Shown here piece after piece: positions 1 through 11,232 of a DNA stretch of 64,000 nt. The notes beneath the pieces are model-generated. The model was not told the DNA's origin. It worked only from the letters and a program-made list of their open reading frames with translations, and ran no database searches. The translations under genes were made by a program, and so were the position numbers. The stretch lies in NCBI GenBank assembly GCA_963575745.1, contig CAUYUJ010000891.1:1115665-1179664 (forward strand), read 5' to 3'. The stretch is from Prorocentrum cordatum. Lineage: Eukaryota; Sar; Dinophyceae; Prorocentrales; Prorocentraceae. Numbering within the stretch: the first letter of the stretch is position 1; each line of letters starts with the position of its first letter.

Positions 1-740
1 TTGGGCGTTCCGAGGTCACCGCTCGGTCCGTGACGGTCCGTCACTGCACCGTTTGGAGATCCCCAAGGGGGGACAGACGAACCGGCATAGCGGCCTCAAC
101 AGCAAGCCGTCACCGGCAAGAGCTCAAGTTGTTGTCCATCACCGGCAAGACATCGAGAGCTGTTGGATCAAGTTGTTGCACCACAAGCACGCGAGCTGCT
201 ACAGGGTGCTGCCGAGCCAGACGAAGCAGCCGCACAGCCCGCACTCGAGGCCACGGGTGCTCGTGAGGCCAGGAGCCCCCCGTGCGTGAGAGGACGGCGT
301 GCACCGAACCTGCTGCAGCTGGCAAGTCATGAGATGAGATTTCTCACAGGCCACGATCTGCTGTTGGTTTATGACGACGTCCTCGTTCGCTTTGCAGCAG
401 TCGCACCCCGTTCACCCCCGTCAACAAGACATGGCACGTCACGAGTCTGAATGACAATCCTAGCTTTGCAGGGGTGCATTGCTGTGGTTCGTGTTGGGTC
501 TCTCCAGCTTGGGAAGTGCATCGTTTTTGGTATCTCCATGGGGCATTTTGGCGAATGGGCTCACGTTCTTGACCCATGCTCGTATTGCCATGGTTCGGTT
601 GTTTTCGCCATCCCAGTTGGCTCTTACGTACCCTGCACCGTCCCTTGTCTCAGCAGATGCAGACCTAACCCATTTCATTGTTTGTGTCATCCCGCTGACT
701 CCTCTCGCACGTGCCTTCGAAAATCAGCACGCCCTCTCCT
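1..740. other. No recognisable gene
   Basis: Mixed GC-rich sequence. Short open frames occur on both strands but none has recognisable protein content, consistent composition or splice-flanked ends. I see no RNA gene or repeat family here. Confidence 0.5.
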
Positions 741-890
741 CTCTCCCTCTCTCTCTCTCTCTCTCGTTATGACTCACTTTCTCTTTCTGTCTCTCTCTCT
801 CTCCCTCTCTCTCTCTCTCTCTTTCTCTCCCTCTCTCTTGTGGGAGAGAAGGAGGAGGAGGAGGAGGAGGAGGAGGAGGAGGAGGAGGAG
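741..890. repeat. (CT)n tract followed by (GGA)n tract
   Basis: About 100 bases of near-perfect CT dinucleotide lead into about 45 bases of GGA/AGG triplets on the same strand, so the purine-rich strand switches within 10 bases. Both are stop-poor and create spurious Ser/Leu- and Glu-rich frames. Confidence 0.95.
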
Positions 891-2308
891 GGCGACGGCG
901 AGGAGGGCCAGAAGTGGGTTGAAACCTCCATTTCAGTTGTAGGGTGTTCTGATTTTCCTCAGTCATCCTGCTCCTCGCCCTCATCCTTCCGCTTCCCGCC
1001 CTCCCCATCTTCTTACCAATACACTGTGCAATCCTCCTTGTCCCTGCTCGCCCTCCTCCACTTCCTCCTCCCTATCGTCCTCACCATACTCCTCCTACAC
1101 CGCACTCATTCCTGTTCCCCCCCACTTTTGTCGCTGCGCGGACGCAATGCGTACACTTGTTGCGCCTGTGTGGCGGCGAGTATCCGATTTGGGCGAAGTG
1201 TCACGCACAAGATCAACACCTCAGCGCGCGGCGGTGGCGAGACAGGCTAAGATACAATGAGAAGTGGGGCAGCGCGCGAGGGCGCAAAGGATTCGTGCAG
1301 AGGCCCACGTGGAGGGGGTGATGGAGGGGGTCGCCCATGCAGATCCTCCTCCTCCTTCCTGTTTTTTTTTTGCGTTGGGCAAACTTTGAGCGAAGCTCAT
1401 GGCGTGGTAGCCCTCCTCCCCGCCGGCAGAGTGGCGGCCCCAGAGGCCATTGTCCAGGCCATCCATCAGGTTGAGTCTAAGACCCACAGCGTGCTGTGTC
1501 GCCAGTTCGCCATCAATTTGGAGGTCGCCACGTCCTGCCCCAGGACCGCGGCCACTCGCACAAGAAGACCCGCCCCGCGCCCTCGTGCTCTCTCCTCTCT
1601 TGACACCCGTCGGCAACGCCCGAGGGTGAGGAGGCACGAGCCCAGGGCGCGCGGCTCGGCTTTCCGACGTCAGGCCCGCGCCCGGCAGTTCATTTTTCAG
1701 AGGCGCTCTCAGGAATCTGGCCAGGGTCGTGTGTAGGCCCTAGGGCTCACGTGGCGGATGATCCGATGCATCACCCGCTGTGTCCGCACTGTGCAAGCTG
1801 CCATATTTTGAGAGTGCCGCGTGGCGTCATCTGGTTTGTGAGGGATGTGGTGCACATGCCACCGTTGCAGCCCAGGGCCTGGGCTCCCACCAGAGCTGGG
1901 CAGGAGGTGCTCTCCCGTCTGTCCACGGGCCTCCCCCCCAGCAAGCGGTGGTCGCTTTCCTGAGGTTTGATTGTGAAGCGTGCCCAGGCTTGACCCTGTC
2001 TCCACGGGCCCCCTAAGCCAGTCCTCCTGCTACACACCGTGCTCATCGCCCCCGTCCTCCTCCTCGCCCCCCTGCTCTGGCCCCACGCCCCGGGCCGGAG
2101 TCGAGCGCAAGCTCCTGGGGCAACCGGGCAGCCGCAAGTGGCGACGAACGGGGGCCGACGACGGGCCCGAAAGACGAGGCGAAGCGAGGGCGGGTCGGTT
2201 CGCTTGCGCCAGTTCGGTTTCGGCGGCTGGCCGGTCCTAGAGTCCGGGAAGGAAAATGCACGCGTACCGCTGACCTTCCTTCGTTTCTCCTTTTGTTGGG
2301 CCTCCTGG
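891..2308. other. Unique-looking GC-rich spacer, no gene supported
   Basis: Several overlapping frames are open on both strands, as expected from GC-rich sequence. None shows a domain, a Met start in context, or exon borders I trust. Confidence 0.4.
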
Positions 2309-2398
2309 GATGGGAGGCCCTCGTCGCCACTGCTGGATTCGCCTCCAAATCCTGGTCAGAACGTGCCCCAGGAGAGGTCCGGGGAGTAGCGGTATCGT
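2309..2398. repeat. Duplicated ~90-bp segment, copy 1
   Basis: Closely resembles 4689-4777 in direct orientation. In both copies the plus-strand frame reads WEALVATAGFA followed by SER.PGEV.GVA, so differences between the copies leave the frame open. It may be a fragment of a dispersed repeat or of a duplicated exon; the flanks differ. Confidence 0.7.
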
Positions 2399-2763
2399 TT
2401 TTGTTGGTGGGTTTCCCCGTGAAGCTCTTAGTATGGTCGTTCAGGCCAGTTCGGCCAGTTGATTTCGGCGGCCATAGAGCGGCCTGATTTCTGACGAGCC
2501 AGTTTGGCAACGGCTAGTTGTTGGATATCGAGATGTTTGACCATGAAGTCGAAGAGTAAGCTACTCGTCCTCCTCCTCGTGCCCCGTTCCTTTCTGGTAA
2601 GAAATTCACGGAAGCGGCTTACGGAGAGGGAGTTTAATGGAAGGGTTCATTGCAACAACGTTGATGCGAAGTGGGTTTTCAATTGTCCTCTTCTTCCGCC
2701 TCCTCGTTCGGTAGCGAATCATGGAAGCTTCGCATACCCTCGTAATCTAGTTTTTCGAGCACA

Positions 2764-2860
2764 ATAGCGTCGATCTGCGCCGATTCAGCGTCGATTAGCT
2801 TCGATTCGCGTCGACCTAGCGTCGATTAGCGTCGACTTAGCGTCGCTGAACGTCGCTTCC
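2764..2860. repeat. Degenerate GCGTCGATTA tandem repeat
   Basis: Irregular tandem copies of GCGTCGATTAGC / GCGTCGACTTAG with a spacing of about 10-16 bases. Confidence 0.75.
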
Positions 2861-2979
2861 CCGGAGCCAGCAAGATGGCATGGGAGGCTCGTATGAGTTG
2901 CCACCGGATCCTGCTGGTTCCACCGTGTTCTTTGCCACCCCTCCTGCATATGGGGCGTTTAAAAAACGGCATCACTTTC

Positions 2980-3215
2980 GAAGATCGAAGGAGTTACCAT
3001 CTCTTCCGCGGCGGATTGCCGCGGAAGGTCGGCGGAAGTAAAACGAGGCAGCCTCCGCCGGCAGAAGCCGGCGGAAGGTTGGCGGAAGGCAGCGCAAGTA
3101 AACGATGCGCCCCCAAGAGATGAAAACGTTGTTGGGTTCAGGGCTTCCGGAATCCGCCATACAGCGAATGACTTCTTGGCATGTTTTTCTCATGACTCGA
3201 GGTGGTCTGGGGGTC
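2980..3215. repeat. Dispersed repeat with GGCGGAAGG core, copy 1
   Basis: Short inverted and direct GGCGGAAG/CTTCCGCC words are followed by a conserved stretch around GATGCGCCCCCAAGAGATGAAA and CATGACTCGAGG. The same order of words recurs at 57946-58125, and part of it at 44030-44115, which marks an old dispersed family. Confidence 0.75.
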
Positions 3216-3469
3216 CTCCCCCCCAGCCGCGGAGTCGGGGCAGGTGCTCGCCACGCCGCACGCCGTGGAGGTGGCCCATGCGAGACGCTCTCGCGGGCGC
3301 CGCCGTCGCTAAGGGCCCCCCTCGGCCTGGCGGGAGGCGTTCAGGACGCAGACCCGAATGTCCGACGACGCCATTGCCTCAACGCGGGCATTTGTTTTGG
3401 AGTTTGGCCTCGTGGGCCCCATTTTCGGGCCCCAGGACCCATCAAAACCGGAAGCGGGATGAAAATCTA

Positions 3470-3745
3470 CCCATGGGGAAGGGGTCGGTATTCGTTTTCT
3501 GGGTTCCGTGTTCGGGCTTCCGTTTTTTTCGGGAATTTGTTTTCCAGTTTGGTATGGGTGTTCTCCCGTCGGTTCTCGGCCCGTCATTGTTTCCCGTTTT
3601 CCAGCTTCCGAATTCCGGTTCCGGTCTTTTTCTGCAGGTTTCCAGACATTTCGTTTTTCGTATTTGGTTTCCGGATTCCGATGTTCGTGTCTAGATTGCC
3701 AGTGTATCGTTTTCTGTTTCCGCTTTCTGGTCCCAGTTTCTGCTT
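3470..3745. repeat. TTCCG-rich low-complexity stretch
   Basis: T-rich sequence built of loosely repeated TTTCCGGTTTTC-like words without a fixed period, clearly different in composition from its GC-rich neighbours. No gene is supported. Confidence 0.5.
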
Positions 3746-3819
3746 CCGTCCCCAGTAGGCAAGACCATCTCCGGTGATGATCTCGGCATTGGATATTCGA
3801 AGGGAGACGAGGAAGACAA

Positions 3820-3892
3820 GGATGATGCTGCTGATGATGATGATGATGATGAGGAGGAGGAGGAGGAGGAGGAGGAGGAGGAGAGGGAAAGT
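3820..3892. repeat. (ATG)n then (AGG)n microsatellite
   Basis: GATGATGATG triplets pass directly into GGAGGAGGAGG triplets. Confidence 0.95.
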
Positions 3893-4052
3893 AGCAATTC
3901 CTCCCCAGTGGGGCTGGGACTCACGCTTGGTCCCAATCCGCACGCGCGCGACCCGCCACAGTCAGCGTTCCCTCCCTCCTCCGCCCTTGAATGTGATCCG
4001 TTCCGCCGGTTGGTCGTTCCTTTTTTTTCCTCTTCACCTCTTGGTTTCGTTT

Positions 4053-4196
4053 AGGGGAACGAAGAATGACATAAACATGAAACAACTCGGAGGTACGCGC
4101 GGATTTCTCAGATCCGCGCTGAACCCCCCTCTGGCCGATCCGAGACATCCGCGCGTATCTCAATGTTTTTATGTTTATGTCATTCTTCGTTCCCCT
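4053..4196. mobile_element. 144-bp MITE-like element with perfect 26-bp terminal inverted repeats
   Basis: Positions 4053-4078 and 4171-4196 are perfect reverse complements (outer end AGGGGAACGAAGAATG). The core holds a second inverted pair around GCGCGGA/TCCGCGC, so the whole can fold on itself. There is no coding capacity. The size and structure are those of a non-autonomous DNA transposon. Flanking TCGTT-like words may be a degraded target duplication. Confidence 0.85.
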
Positions 4197-5341
4197 GTCG
4201 TTCTACCCTCCCACGGCGCAGGCTGGGAGGAGACTTGTCGAGGGCATCGGGGCATCGCATCGCTCGACAGTGGTCGCAGCTCGAGGCTCGAAGGGCAAGG
4301 TAAGGAGCGTGAGAACCAGGAGAGGGGGAGGATCGAGCTGACCGCGCGGGTGGAAACTGGGGGGCAGCACTCCGTGAGAGACGGCCCCCCGTGGAGGAGC
4401 CGGGGTCGAGGGCAGCAGTAGTAAGCGTGGGGGGATCGAGGACCATGGGGCGGACCCAAACGGTGTTTTGGCGATCTCGTGGGCCAGTTTCGTTTCGATG
4501 TCGTTTTTGCGGCAAAGGCGGATCGCAGACAAACCGAGGGAAGACAAGAACAAAGCGAAAACGAAGACGGTTTAGGTCGACCCCTGTCGAGGACTGCAGG
4601 AAACTGACTCCAAAGGAGGCCCGAAGGGCTCCTAAACTGCCACAGCCAGGAGCCTTGAGACGGGGGTCAATGCAAACGGGTGCCTCCTGGGAGGCGCTCG
4701 TCGCCACCGCTGGATTCGCCTTGAAATGCTCGTCAGAACGCACCCCGGGAGAGGTCCTGGGCGTAGCCGCATCGGTACCTTCTGGTTTCCACAGCTCCAG
4801 CGGCGCGCAGCGCAGAGTCGGGAGCCTCGAGACGGGGTCACTGGAAGCGGGGGCCAGCCAGAGCGCCGGGTCTTGCAGGACCCTGCAGAGCCAGGGGCGC
4901 TTTGACCCGGGCTAGCGCGCAGGATCCTTGCAGGATGCTGCAAGAAGCCCGACTGACCCGGGTTTGCATTGACCTGGGCCAGTAGATGCCCGGCACAGCG
5001 GGCCAACACACGTGCACGCAAGTTGCACGTGTTTTGCCGATCGGCGCAGGCCCTCGCCCCCCCCCATGCCATGGAGTGGATCTTGGCTGTGTTTGGCGCC
5101 TGTTTCGAGCAGGTGGAGTCTCCCCATAATGGACGCACTGGTGCAAACAGTCGCACTAAGCAGAGGTCCGGAGCCAGAGCCCCCTCTGCCCCCCTCTTTC
5201 GCTTAATGCCGAAACGCCGAATAAAAAAACGTTCACTCTCTTGGCCCACCGCTTACGGGAGATCCGGCGCTGCGGTCAGGAGCCTCTGCTTCGCGCTCCG
5301 CCCGTCCTGGCCCACCACGCTCTGGCGCGGGACGCCAGCCC
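4197..5341. other. GC-rich spacer with one duplicated segment
   Basis: Contains the second copy of the ~90-bp duplication (4689-4777) and short repeated words around GACCCGGG and TGCAGGA at 4870-4980. No gene is supported. Confidence 0.4.
4689..4777. repeat. Duplicated ~90-bp segment, copy 2
   Basis: Direct copy of 2309-2398, with the open plus-strand frame WEALVATAGFA preserved. Confidence 0.7.
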
Positions 5342-5527
5342 CAGACATGCGACGTCCTGATTTCTTCATTACGGGGTCCGTGGAAGTTCCGACCCCTTCC
5401 CCGGGACCGGTTTCTCATCCCGCGCCGTTTTTTGACGGGCCCGAGGCCCGGCGAGGGCCCCCCGAGGCCGAAATGGGCCAAAAACCTTTCGCCCTGAATG
5501 GTTCTACGACGCGATCGTGCCTGGGAG
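5342..5527 (+). repeat. ~185-bp dispersed repeat, copy 1
   Basis: Begins CCAGACATGCGACGTCCTGA and ends near GCGATCGTGCCTGGG. The whole unit recurs in the same orientation at 57454-57640 and 58341-58527. Diverged copies lie at about 57780-57920 and, inverted, at about 47600-47770. All share an inner GAGGCCCGGCGAGGGCCCCC block. The plus-strand frame stays partly open between copies. Confidence 0.85.
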
Positions 5528-5612
5528 CCACGTCGCGCTTCCCGAGCGGCAGCGCCCCGAGCTGTTCCCAACCTCCCGCCTGGTGGCGGTCGCGGAAATG
5601 GCCATAGCACTC

Positions 5613-5770
5613 AGTTGGACATGTCCCTCTACAGGAGGAATATTCAAAAATAGTCCAGAAATAGTTGGGGGACGACTTTTGCTTGCTATTCTTGTTGACC
5701 ATTCGGGGTATCTTTGAATATTTCCATCATTCCCTCAAAATCGGCTTGCAGGGGGAGACATGCCCGACCT
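5613..5770. mobile_element. MITE family 1, copy 1
   Basis: Left end ATGTCCCTCTACAGGAGG, then AATATTCAAAAATAGTC, an AT-rich centre, and the right end GGGGGAGACATGCCCGAC, which is an imperfect reverse complement of the left. The same element occurs at 43600-43754 and 45072-45229. It is about 155 bp with ~25-29 bp terminal inverted repeats and no coding capacity. Confidence 0.85.
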
Positions 5771-6149
5771 AATTAACCATAGCAGAGCGGGCGCCTGACC
5801 TTGCAGCCCTGGCCCGTGCCTCCGGTCCGAGAGCGCGTGGGGCGCAGTCTGCAGAGACGCCATTCCGTGTGCTTATTGCTCGAGTAGGGGGATCGACTAT
5901 GGATCCGATGTGCCCCCAATCTGGTTTTCTCGCCGAATCTACTAACAATCTGTGGCATGTTGGCCAGTCTCCGGTCTACGAGACAAGCAACTCTGGGGCA
6001 AGTCAATTCTGCAACCGACCCCCTACAGGAATCTGGGAGGCCGCTGATCTTCCACGACACGTCCGTATTTTCCTCTTTTTCTTAATATCATCTTATGTCT
6101 ATTAGTCTTATGATTATTACAATGGTTTTTATTGTTCTCGTTCTTTTTC

Positions 6150-6780
6150 GTCTTCTTTTTCGTCTTCTTCTTCTTCTTCCTCCTTCTCGGCCTCCAGCCC
6201 CGCGGAGCGGGGCGACACGCTACAGCAACTTGTCGCCGGCGCAGGGTGTCGCTGGGGCCACCGCCCCACCTCAAGAGGAGGAGAGAGAGAGAGAGAGAGA
6301 AGAGGAGGAGGAGGAAGAGAAGAGGAGGAGGAGGAGGAGGAGGAGGAGCAGGAGGAGGAGGAGAAGGGAGGAGGGAGGAGGGAAGAGGGAGGTGGGAGCT
6401 GGAGGAGGAAGAGAAGGAGGAGAAGGAGGAGGAGGAGGAGGAAGATGAGGAAGAGAAGGAGGAGGAGGAGGAGGAGGAGGAGGAGGAGGAGGAGGAGGAG
6501 GATGGAGACGGCGGAGGAGAAGGAGGGAGGAGGCTCTGGGGGTGGGAGGGACGCGGAATAGGAGGAGGAAAACGTTGGACTGGAAGAAAAGGATGATGAG
6601 GAGGAGGAGCAGGAGACGAAGGAGGGAGGAGAAGAGCGACAGAGGAGCAGGAGCAGGAGCAAGAGGAGGAGCGCGACGAGGATGAGGAGGAGGAGGAGGA
6701 GGGTGAGGAGGAGTAGGAGGGGGAGGTTCTCGACGACGAGGAGGAGCAAGAGGGGGTCAGGAAAAGAAGGAGAGGTGAGG
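6150..6780. repeat. Long (CTT)n / (GA)n / (GGA)n compound tract
   Basis: A short CTT-rich run is followed from about 6278 by GA and then GGA/GAG triplets with few interruptions. The long opposite-strand frames here are only poly-Ser/Leu products of the tract. Confidence 0.95.
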
Positions 6781-6882
6781 CTCTCGGGAGCCCTTCCCCG
6801 CCAGCTGACTCTGCATGCCGGGCGCCCTCGTGTGGTGGGGCCAGCGGTCTTGTACGACAAGAGCGACAAGGAAGCCAAACAG

Positions 6883-6911
6883 GGGACGACGACGACGACG
6901 ACGCCGACGGT

Positions 6912-6959
<48 letters not shown>

Positions 6960-6963
6960 CACG

Positions 6964-6994
<31 letters not shown>

Positions 6995-7105
6995 TTACGA
7001 CGGCGACGACGACGACGACTGCGGTTGCGGCGGCGGCGGCGGCAGTAGCAAGGGCGGACGACGAGACGGCGACGACGGCAGCGGCGGCGGCTGCGAAGAC
7101 AGCGA
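6883..7105. repeat. (ACG)n / (GCG)n triplet tract
   Basis: ACG triplets with GGC and GCG variants. Every frame is open, so the poly-Thr and poly-Arg frames are artefacts. Confidence 0.95.
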
Positions 7106-8700
7106 CGATGATTGCACGACAATGGTTGTGGTTTGGAGTCGCGAGGAGCTGCCCCAGCGCCCTCCCGCCTCTCGCTTTCCTCCCCCACGGCATGGGCTGA
7201 AGCGGGCGACGAGGGGGGACGAGTGAGGATCGAGGTGTCGATGTGTTCCACCTTTGGAGGGGCCTCCTGGAGCGCCCCCACCGCCACAGCAGCCCGATCC
7301 GCGCCGACAACTTGGCCGAACCGCCTCTCGAGAGCGGTCTGGGGGGTAGCTGTTCGAACTGGAGGAGGGCAGCACGGCACACCGACCTCCGACTTCGCGG
7401 TTTTGAGGGTGCACGTCTCTGGAGGAGTGACCCAGGCCTCGGGAGACTGAAAAAACGGCAGCGAGCGAGCACACATCCAGGCTTCCCAGATGGGGCCAGA
7501 GTAGGCGGAATCGGGGGGATCGCGCCGCATTGCCGCATTGCCGATGCATCGGGTGGGGCCCGATTCTCCACACGCCGACGTCGCCGATGCATCTCCGAAG
7601 TCGCCGATGCATCGCTGATGCATCGGCGACGTCTCGGCGATGCGCTGCGATCCCCCGACCGAATCGACTCGGACCATCGGCTCGGACCTCATTTGGGAGG
7701 CCGCCCAGAGCATCACCCCGCTAAGGGATCGAGGCGTATAGGGGGGTGTCACGCGCTCACGGAGGCACGGCGGGGCAGGCCTGCGCAGGAGATGGCGCGA
7801 CACAGGCCTGGGATTGGCTGTCCGTGCTCCGTGTTCGTCTCTTCTGGCCCTCGGCTGTAAGGAAAAGAGGGGGCCGAGGGTTTGGGCGGGCCCGGCCTCG
7901 AAGTGGAAGGCGAGGCGGCCCGCCCGTGGAAATCGACGCATCCATGGGCCTGGGCACGGTCGGCCTTGGCCCCGGCCGCGCGTCGCTCTCCGGCGGCTTC
8001 CCTGCCTCTCTGCCGGGAGGAGCGGGGAGAGAGCCGCGAGGCGGGAGGGAGGGAGAACTGACGAGGGGCAGCGGGGCGCAGCGGCAGGGACCTCGGCTTC
8101 GGTCCCCATCGCTCGGGTCAGTCTCATCGCGATGGGGGCGCCACGGTCGGCGTGCGGCGTGAGCGCGCCGTGCAGCCGCGCCGGCTCGAGCAGCTCCGGG
8201 GTCGGTCCCGAGGCCCGCGGAGGTCACGGCGCAGCGCGCGAAGGCGTCCCCGCGAGCGCCGATGGCGGCGGTGGGTCCAGCACGGAGCCTGTATCAGCAC
8301 ACGGAGGTCCAGCGCAGGGAGGAGAGCTCGGCCGAGGAGCTCGGTGGCCTGAACAAGGCTCGGGGGAGGTCTGCAACGCCGTGCGGTAGTCTCGTGCAGT
8401 GCCGGCGCGGCAGCGGCCCCGCGTGGCCCAGAGGCGGCCAACATGGAATGACCTGGCGATCGGAGAGCCGTCGATCGCTCAAGGTTGAACGGTCCACGCA
8501 GTGTGAGAAGCAAACGCCAGAGTCGTCACGACACGAACTTGCTGTATAGGTCTCAGGGTGGGGGGCCAGCGAGCGGGCAGATGGCTACGTAGTCTCCACC
8601 CCTCTGCCTTATGAGCTAAGTCCTCCTTTCCGCACCACTAGGCGTGCCTGCAGGCTTGCCCAAGCGTGTCGCTTCAGACTACCTTACAATGAAGTGTAAG
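7106..8700. other. GC-rich spacer with a GCCGATGCATCGG cluster
   Basis: Between about 7525 and 7650 the word GCCGATGCATCG and its palindromic variants recur six or more times. The rest (7660-8700) contains only overlapping GC-driven frames without recognisable content. Confidence 0.5.
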
Positions 8701-8707
8701 GCGTCCA

Positions 8708-9200
8708 ACAGTTTCACGGGCGGAGGCCAGCACTTGCTCACAATGGGGATCGCGCTCTAGCGCCACGTACATTCGTGTTCAAAGCCTGCGACATGTACAC
8801 GGATGGAGGTGATTTGGTGAAATTGTGAGTCCAACGTGGGACGTCTTGAATAGGGGGCCACATGCGAACCCTACCCCTACCCCCCTCAGAAATCGTGGGG
8901 GGTAGGGGTAGGGTCCGCTCGTGGCCCCCTACTGAAATATACGACCACGAGTGTAGCATCGTCAAACGGTTGCACGGGTGAAGGGCGTCTGCTTTCACAG
9001 TGGAGCTCTTGCTCGAGATGTCCTCGGATGTTTGCGACCAGGTGCTCGAACCGATGTAACAGCTGCACGGACGGAGGGAACTTCCTTTTCACAATAGGGT
9101 TCGCGTGCAAGAATTCCCAAGTTGCATGATTGAGTGGGCACGTGTGCATCAGTTGCACGGATGGGGTTGGGTCTTTTTCACCACATGGTTCTCGTCGGCC
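8708..9200. repeat. ~92-bp degenerate minisatellite
   Basis: Units start near 8708, 8792, 8966, 9059 and 9151 with a GTTGCACGGATGGAGG-like word and continue with TTCACAATGGGGATCGCG-like sequence. Spacing is 84-93 bp except where an 81-bp element (8851-8931) interrupts the second unit. Confidence 0.8.
8851..8931. mobile_element. 81-bp palindromic MITE inserted in minisatellite
   Basis: The ends TAGGGGGCCAC and GTGGCCCCCTA are reverse complements, as are the inner CCCTACCCCTACCCC and GGGGTAGGGGTAGGG blocks, leaving a 10-15 nt loop. Removing it restores the ~92-bp spacing of the surrounding minisatellite. Flanking TTGAA and CTGAA may be the target duplication. Confidence 0.85.
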
Positions 9201-9429
9201 ACCTTGCTCAGTTATTGGATCCCGTATTGTACGTTCCTGTGAGTTCGCTCGGGGGATTGAAAGAGCTTTCTTTTGAAAGGAGGGCTCTCGCCTGAGTGGC
9301 GGGCCCGCAGGGTGCTCGGATTGCAAGGGGGCGCTGCTGGCAATGGCGATAAAGGTGAGTAGGATTTTTCTCAGGAGAGAACGACTTTGGGACGGGAGGG
9401 TGTACTGCAGCATTGCTGATACATTTTGG

Positions 9430-9610
9430 GATCATTCTCATCCTCCGCACCGTCATTACCATCATCACCGGCATCACCATCGCCATCAGCATCAGAGTCA
9501 TCATCAGCAGCAGCATCATCATCAACAGCAGCATCACCATCATCATCAGCAGCAACATCATCATTACCATCAGCATCATCATCATTTTCATCATTCTTCA
9601 CCTCCCTCCT
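9430..9610. repeat. (CAT)n / (CAG)n mixed triplet tract
   Basis: ATC, CAT and CAG triplets mixed without a fixed order. Frames read as poly-His, poly-Ser or poly-Ile. Confidence 0.9.
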
Positions 9611-9994
9611 CCCATCCTCCTCCCTACCCTCCTGCTTTTTATTATCCTCAGCATCCTCCCCTCCAGCCAACGCGTTGCCATATACTTGTCCTCACGGTGG
9701 CGCGAGCCCCCTTCCCCCCCCCAGATCGAGATATGGGGAAAACACCTTGCAAGCAGCTTGGGTCTGCGCAGTAGAGTTCCATGGAGCAACTGGTCCGCAC
9801 CACTGCGCGGCATCGTGAGCTGTGGGACGGGCGGGACACATACGTTGGCGTGAGCCGTCCCATCCGTTCTCGCAGCATGGGCTTGCTGCAGTCTTTACTT
9901 GATCTCTGCTCTCTGTCCGGCTCAGGCGGGGTGAGTCCGCCGATGGGGGCAGAGGCGCGTTCCAGGCCCGCGTCAGAATTGAAATCCCTCCCTG

Positions 9995-10345
9995 TCCGCC
10001 CTCCTCCCCCTCCTCCCTCCCCCCGCCTTTTCCCTTGCCGCCCCCCCTTCCCCGCCCTGGTCCCCTTCGCTCCTCCCCTCCCTCCTCATCCTCCTCCTCC
10101 TCCTCCTCCTCCTCCTCCTCCTCCTCCTCCTCCTCCTCCTCCTCCTCCTCCTCCCCTCCTCCTCCTCCTCCCTCCTCCTCCTCCCTCCTCCTCCTCCTCC
10201 TCCTCCTCCTCCTCCTCCTCCTCCTCCTTCCTCCTCCTCCGCCTCCTCCTCCACCTCGTCCTTCTCCTCCTCCTCCTCCTCCTCCTCCTCCTCCTCCTCC
10301 TCCTCCTTCTCCTCCTCCTCCTCCTCCTCCTCCTCTTCATCCTGC
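9995..10345. repeat. (CCT)n polypyrimidine tract
   Basis: About 350 bp of CCT triplets with scattered C, TTC and CGC interruptions. Confidence 0.95.
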
Positions 10346-11027
10346 GCACCACGCGGGTCCCTTTGCCGCCGGCGCACTTTAGTCGGGAGCCGGCGCAACC
10401 CCCCCACCGCAGGTGCGACCCACCGCTCAGCGGCGAGCCACCCCCACGGAGGAAGGGGTGCGCTGGCCAGGACCTATACCTCGCATACTTGGGAACAGGT
10501 CGGCGACGTCCAGGATGGCGCGGACGGCAGCGACGGCCGGTTGCCCGCCTGCGCCAGCCGCCCCCCAGCACCCAGTGGCGGCCGCGCCCGCGCACCGCCG
10601 CCGCTCGCGCCAGCCCGGCCCAGCGCGAGCGCCCACGCGCCCGACCAGTTCCGCGCAGTCGCCGAACTCCGCGCGGGCGCCCAGCTCCACGCGGGCGCCG
10701 CGCAGCGAGGGGAGGCCAGGTGTTCAGGTGGCCGCTGGTCTCTGCGCCTGGCGCGCTGCGGCCCGGTCGCCAGCCGCAGCCGCTGGCGCCTTCCTCCAGG
10801 GCCGCAAAGGGGTCGCCAGGGCACGCGGGGCGGCTGGCCAGCGGGCGCCGGCCGCGCGGCGCCGTCGCAGCGCTACAGCACCGGCGGGGGCAGGGCCCGC
10901 GTCAGGGGGCCAGAGCGCCTCGTGCTGCCCCCCGCGGCTGCGGCACACGCCGCCTGCTCTTCTTTGGCTGCTGCAGGTTCGTCGTCGCCCTCGGCGCCCT
11001 CTCTACCTGCTGCCCGCCAGGGACATG
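10346..11027. other. GC-rich spacer, no gene supported
   Basis: Very Arg/Ala/Pro-rich frames are open on both strands, as expected from composition. No conserved motif is seen. Confidence 0.4.
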
Positions 11028-11232
11028 GAGTCTGGCTGCGTGAAGGCGCTGGTTAGTCGCCACGCTACGGCAGAATGCAGCGCCATGCTAATTTCCTGCC
11101 ATAGGGTTGTGGCCAGAAAAGGTGCTTCGGCGTCGCGACCCGTCAGAACCGCGAGCATGCGGATGGCGGCTAAGGCGCTCTCGCCTGCCCGGCCGCCGAT
11201 CTCAAACACACACGGCATCACGTTGAGACCGT
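11028..11232 (-). CDS. Possible minus-strand exon, unknown family
   Basis: The minus frame reads VFEIGGRAGESALAAIRM and continues with a balanced, amphipathic composition (Trp, Met, Phe, Leu, Ala) until shortly after a SAFTQPDSM segment. This is unlike the low-complexity frames around it. On the minus strand the tract just upstream is GGA-rich rather than pyrimidine-rich, so an ordinary 3' splice site there is doubtful. I do not recognise the protein. It may be a gene fragment or chance. Confidence 0.25.

Noticed and set aside
6129-8127. Minus-strand frames of 487 and 456 codons
   Set aside because: Most of their length is the stop-free complement of GGA and ACG triplet tracts; the non-repetitive parts have no recognisable content.
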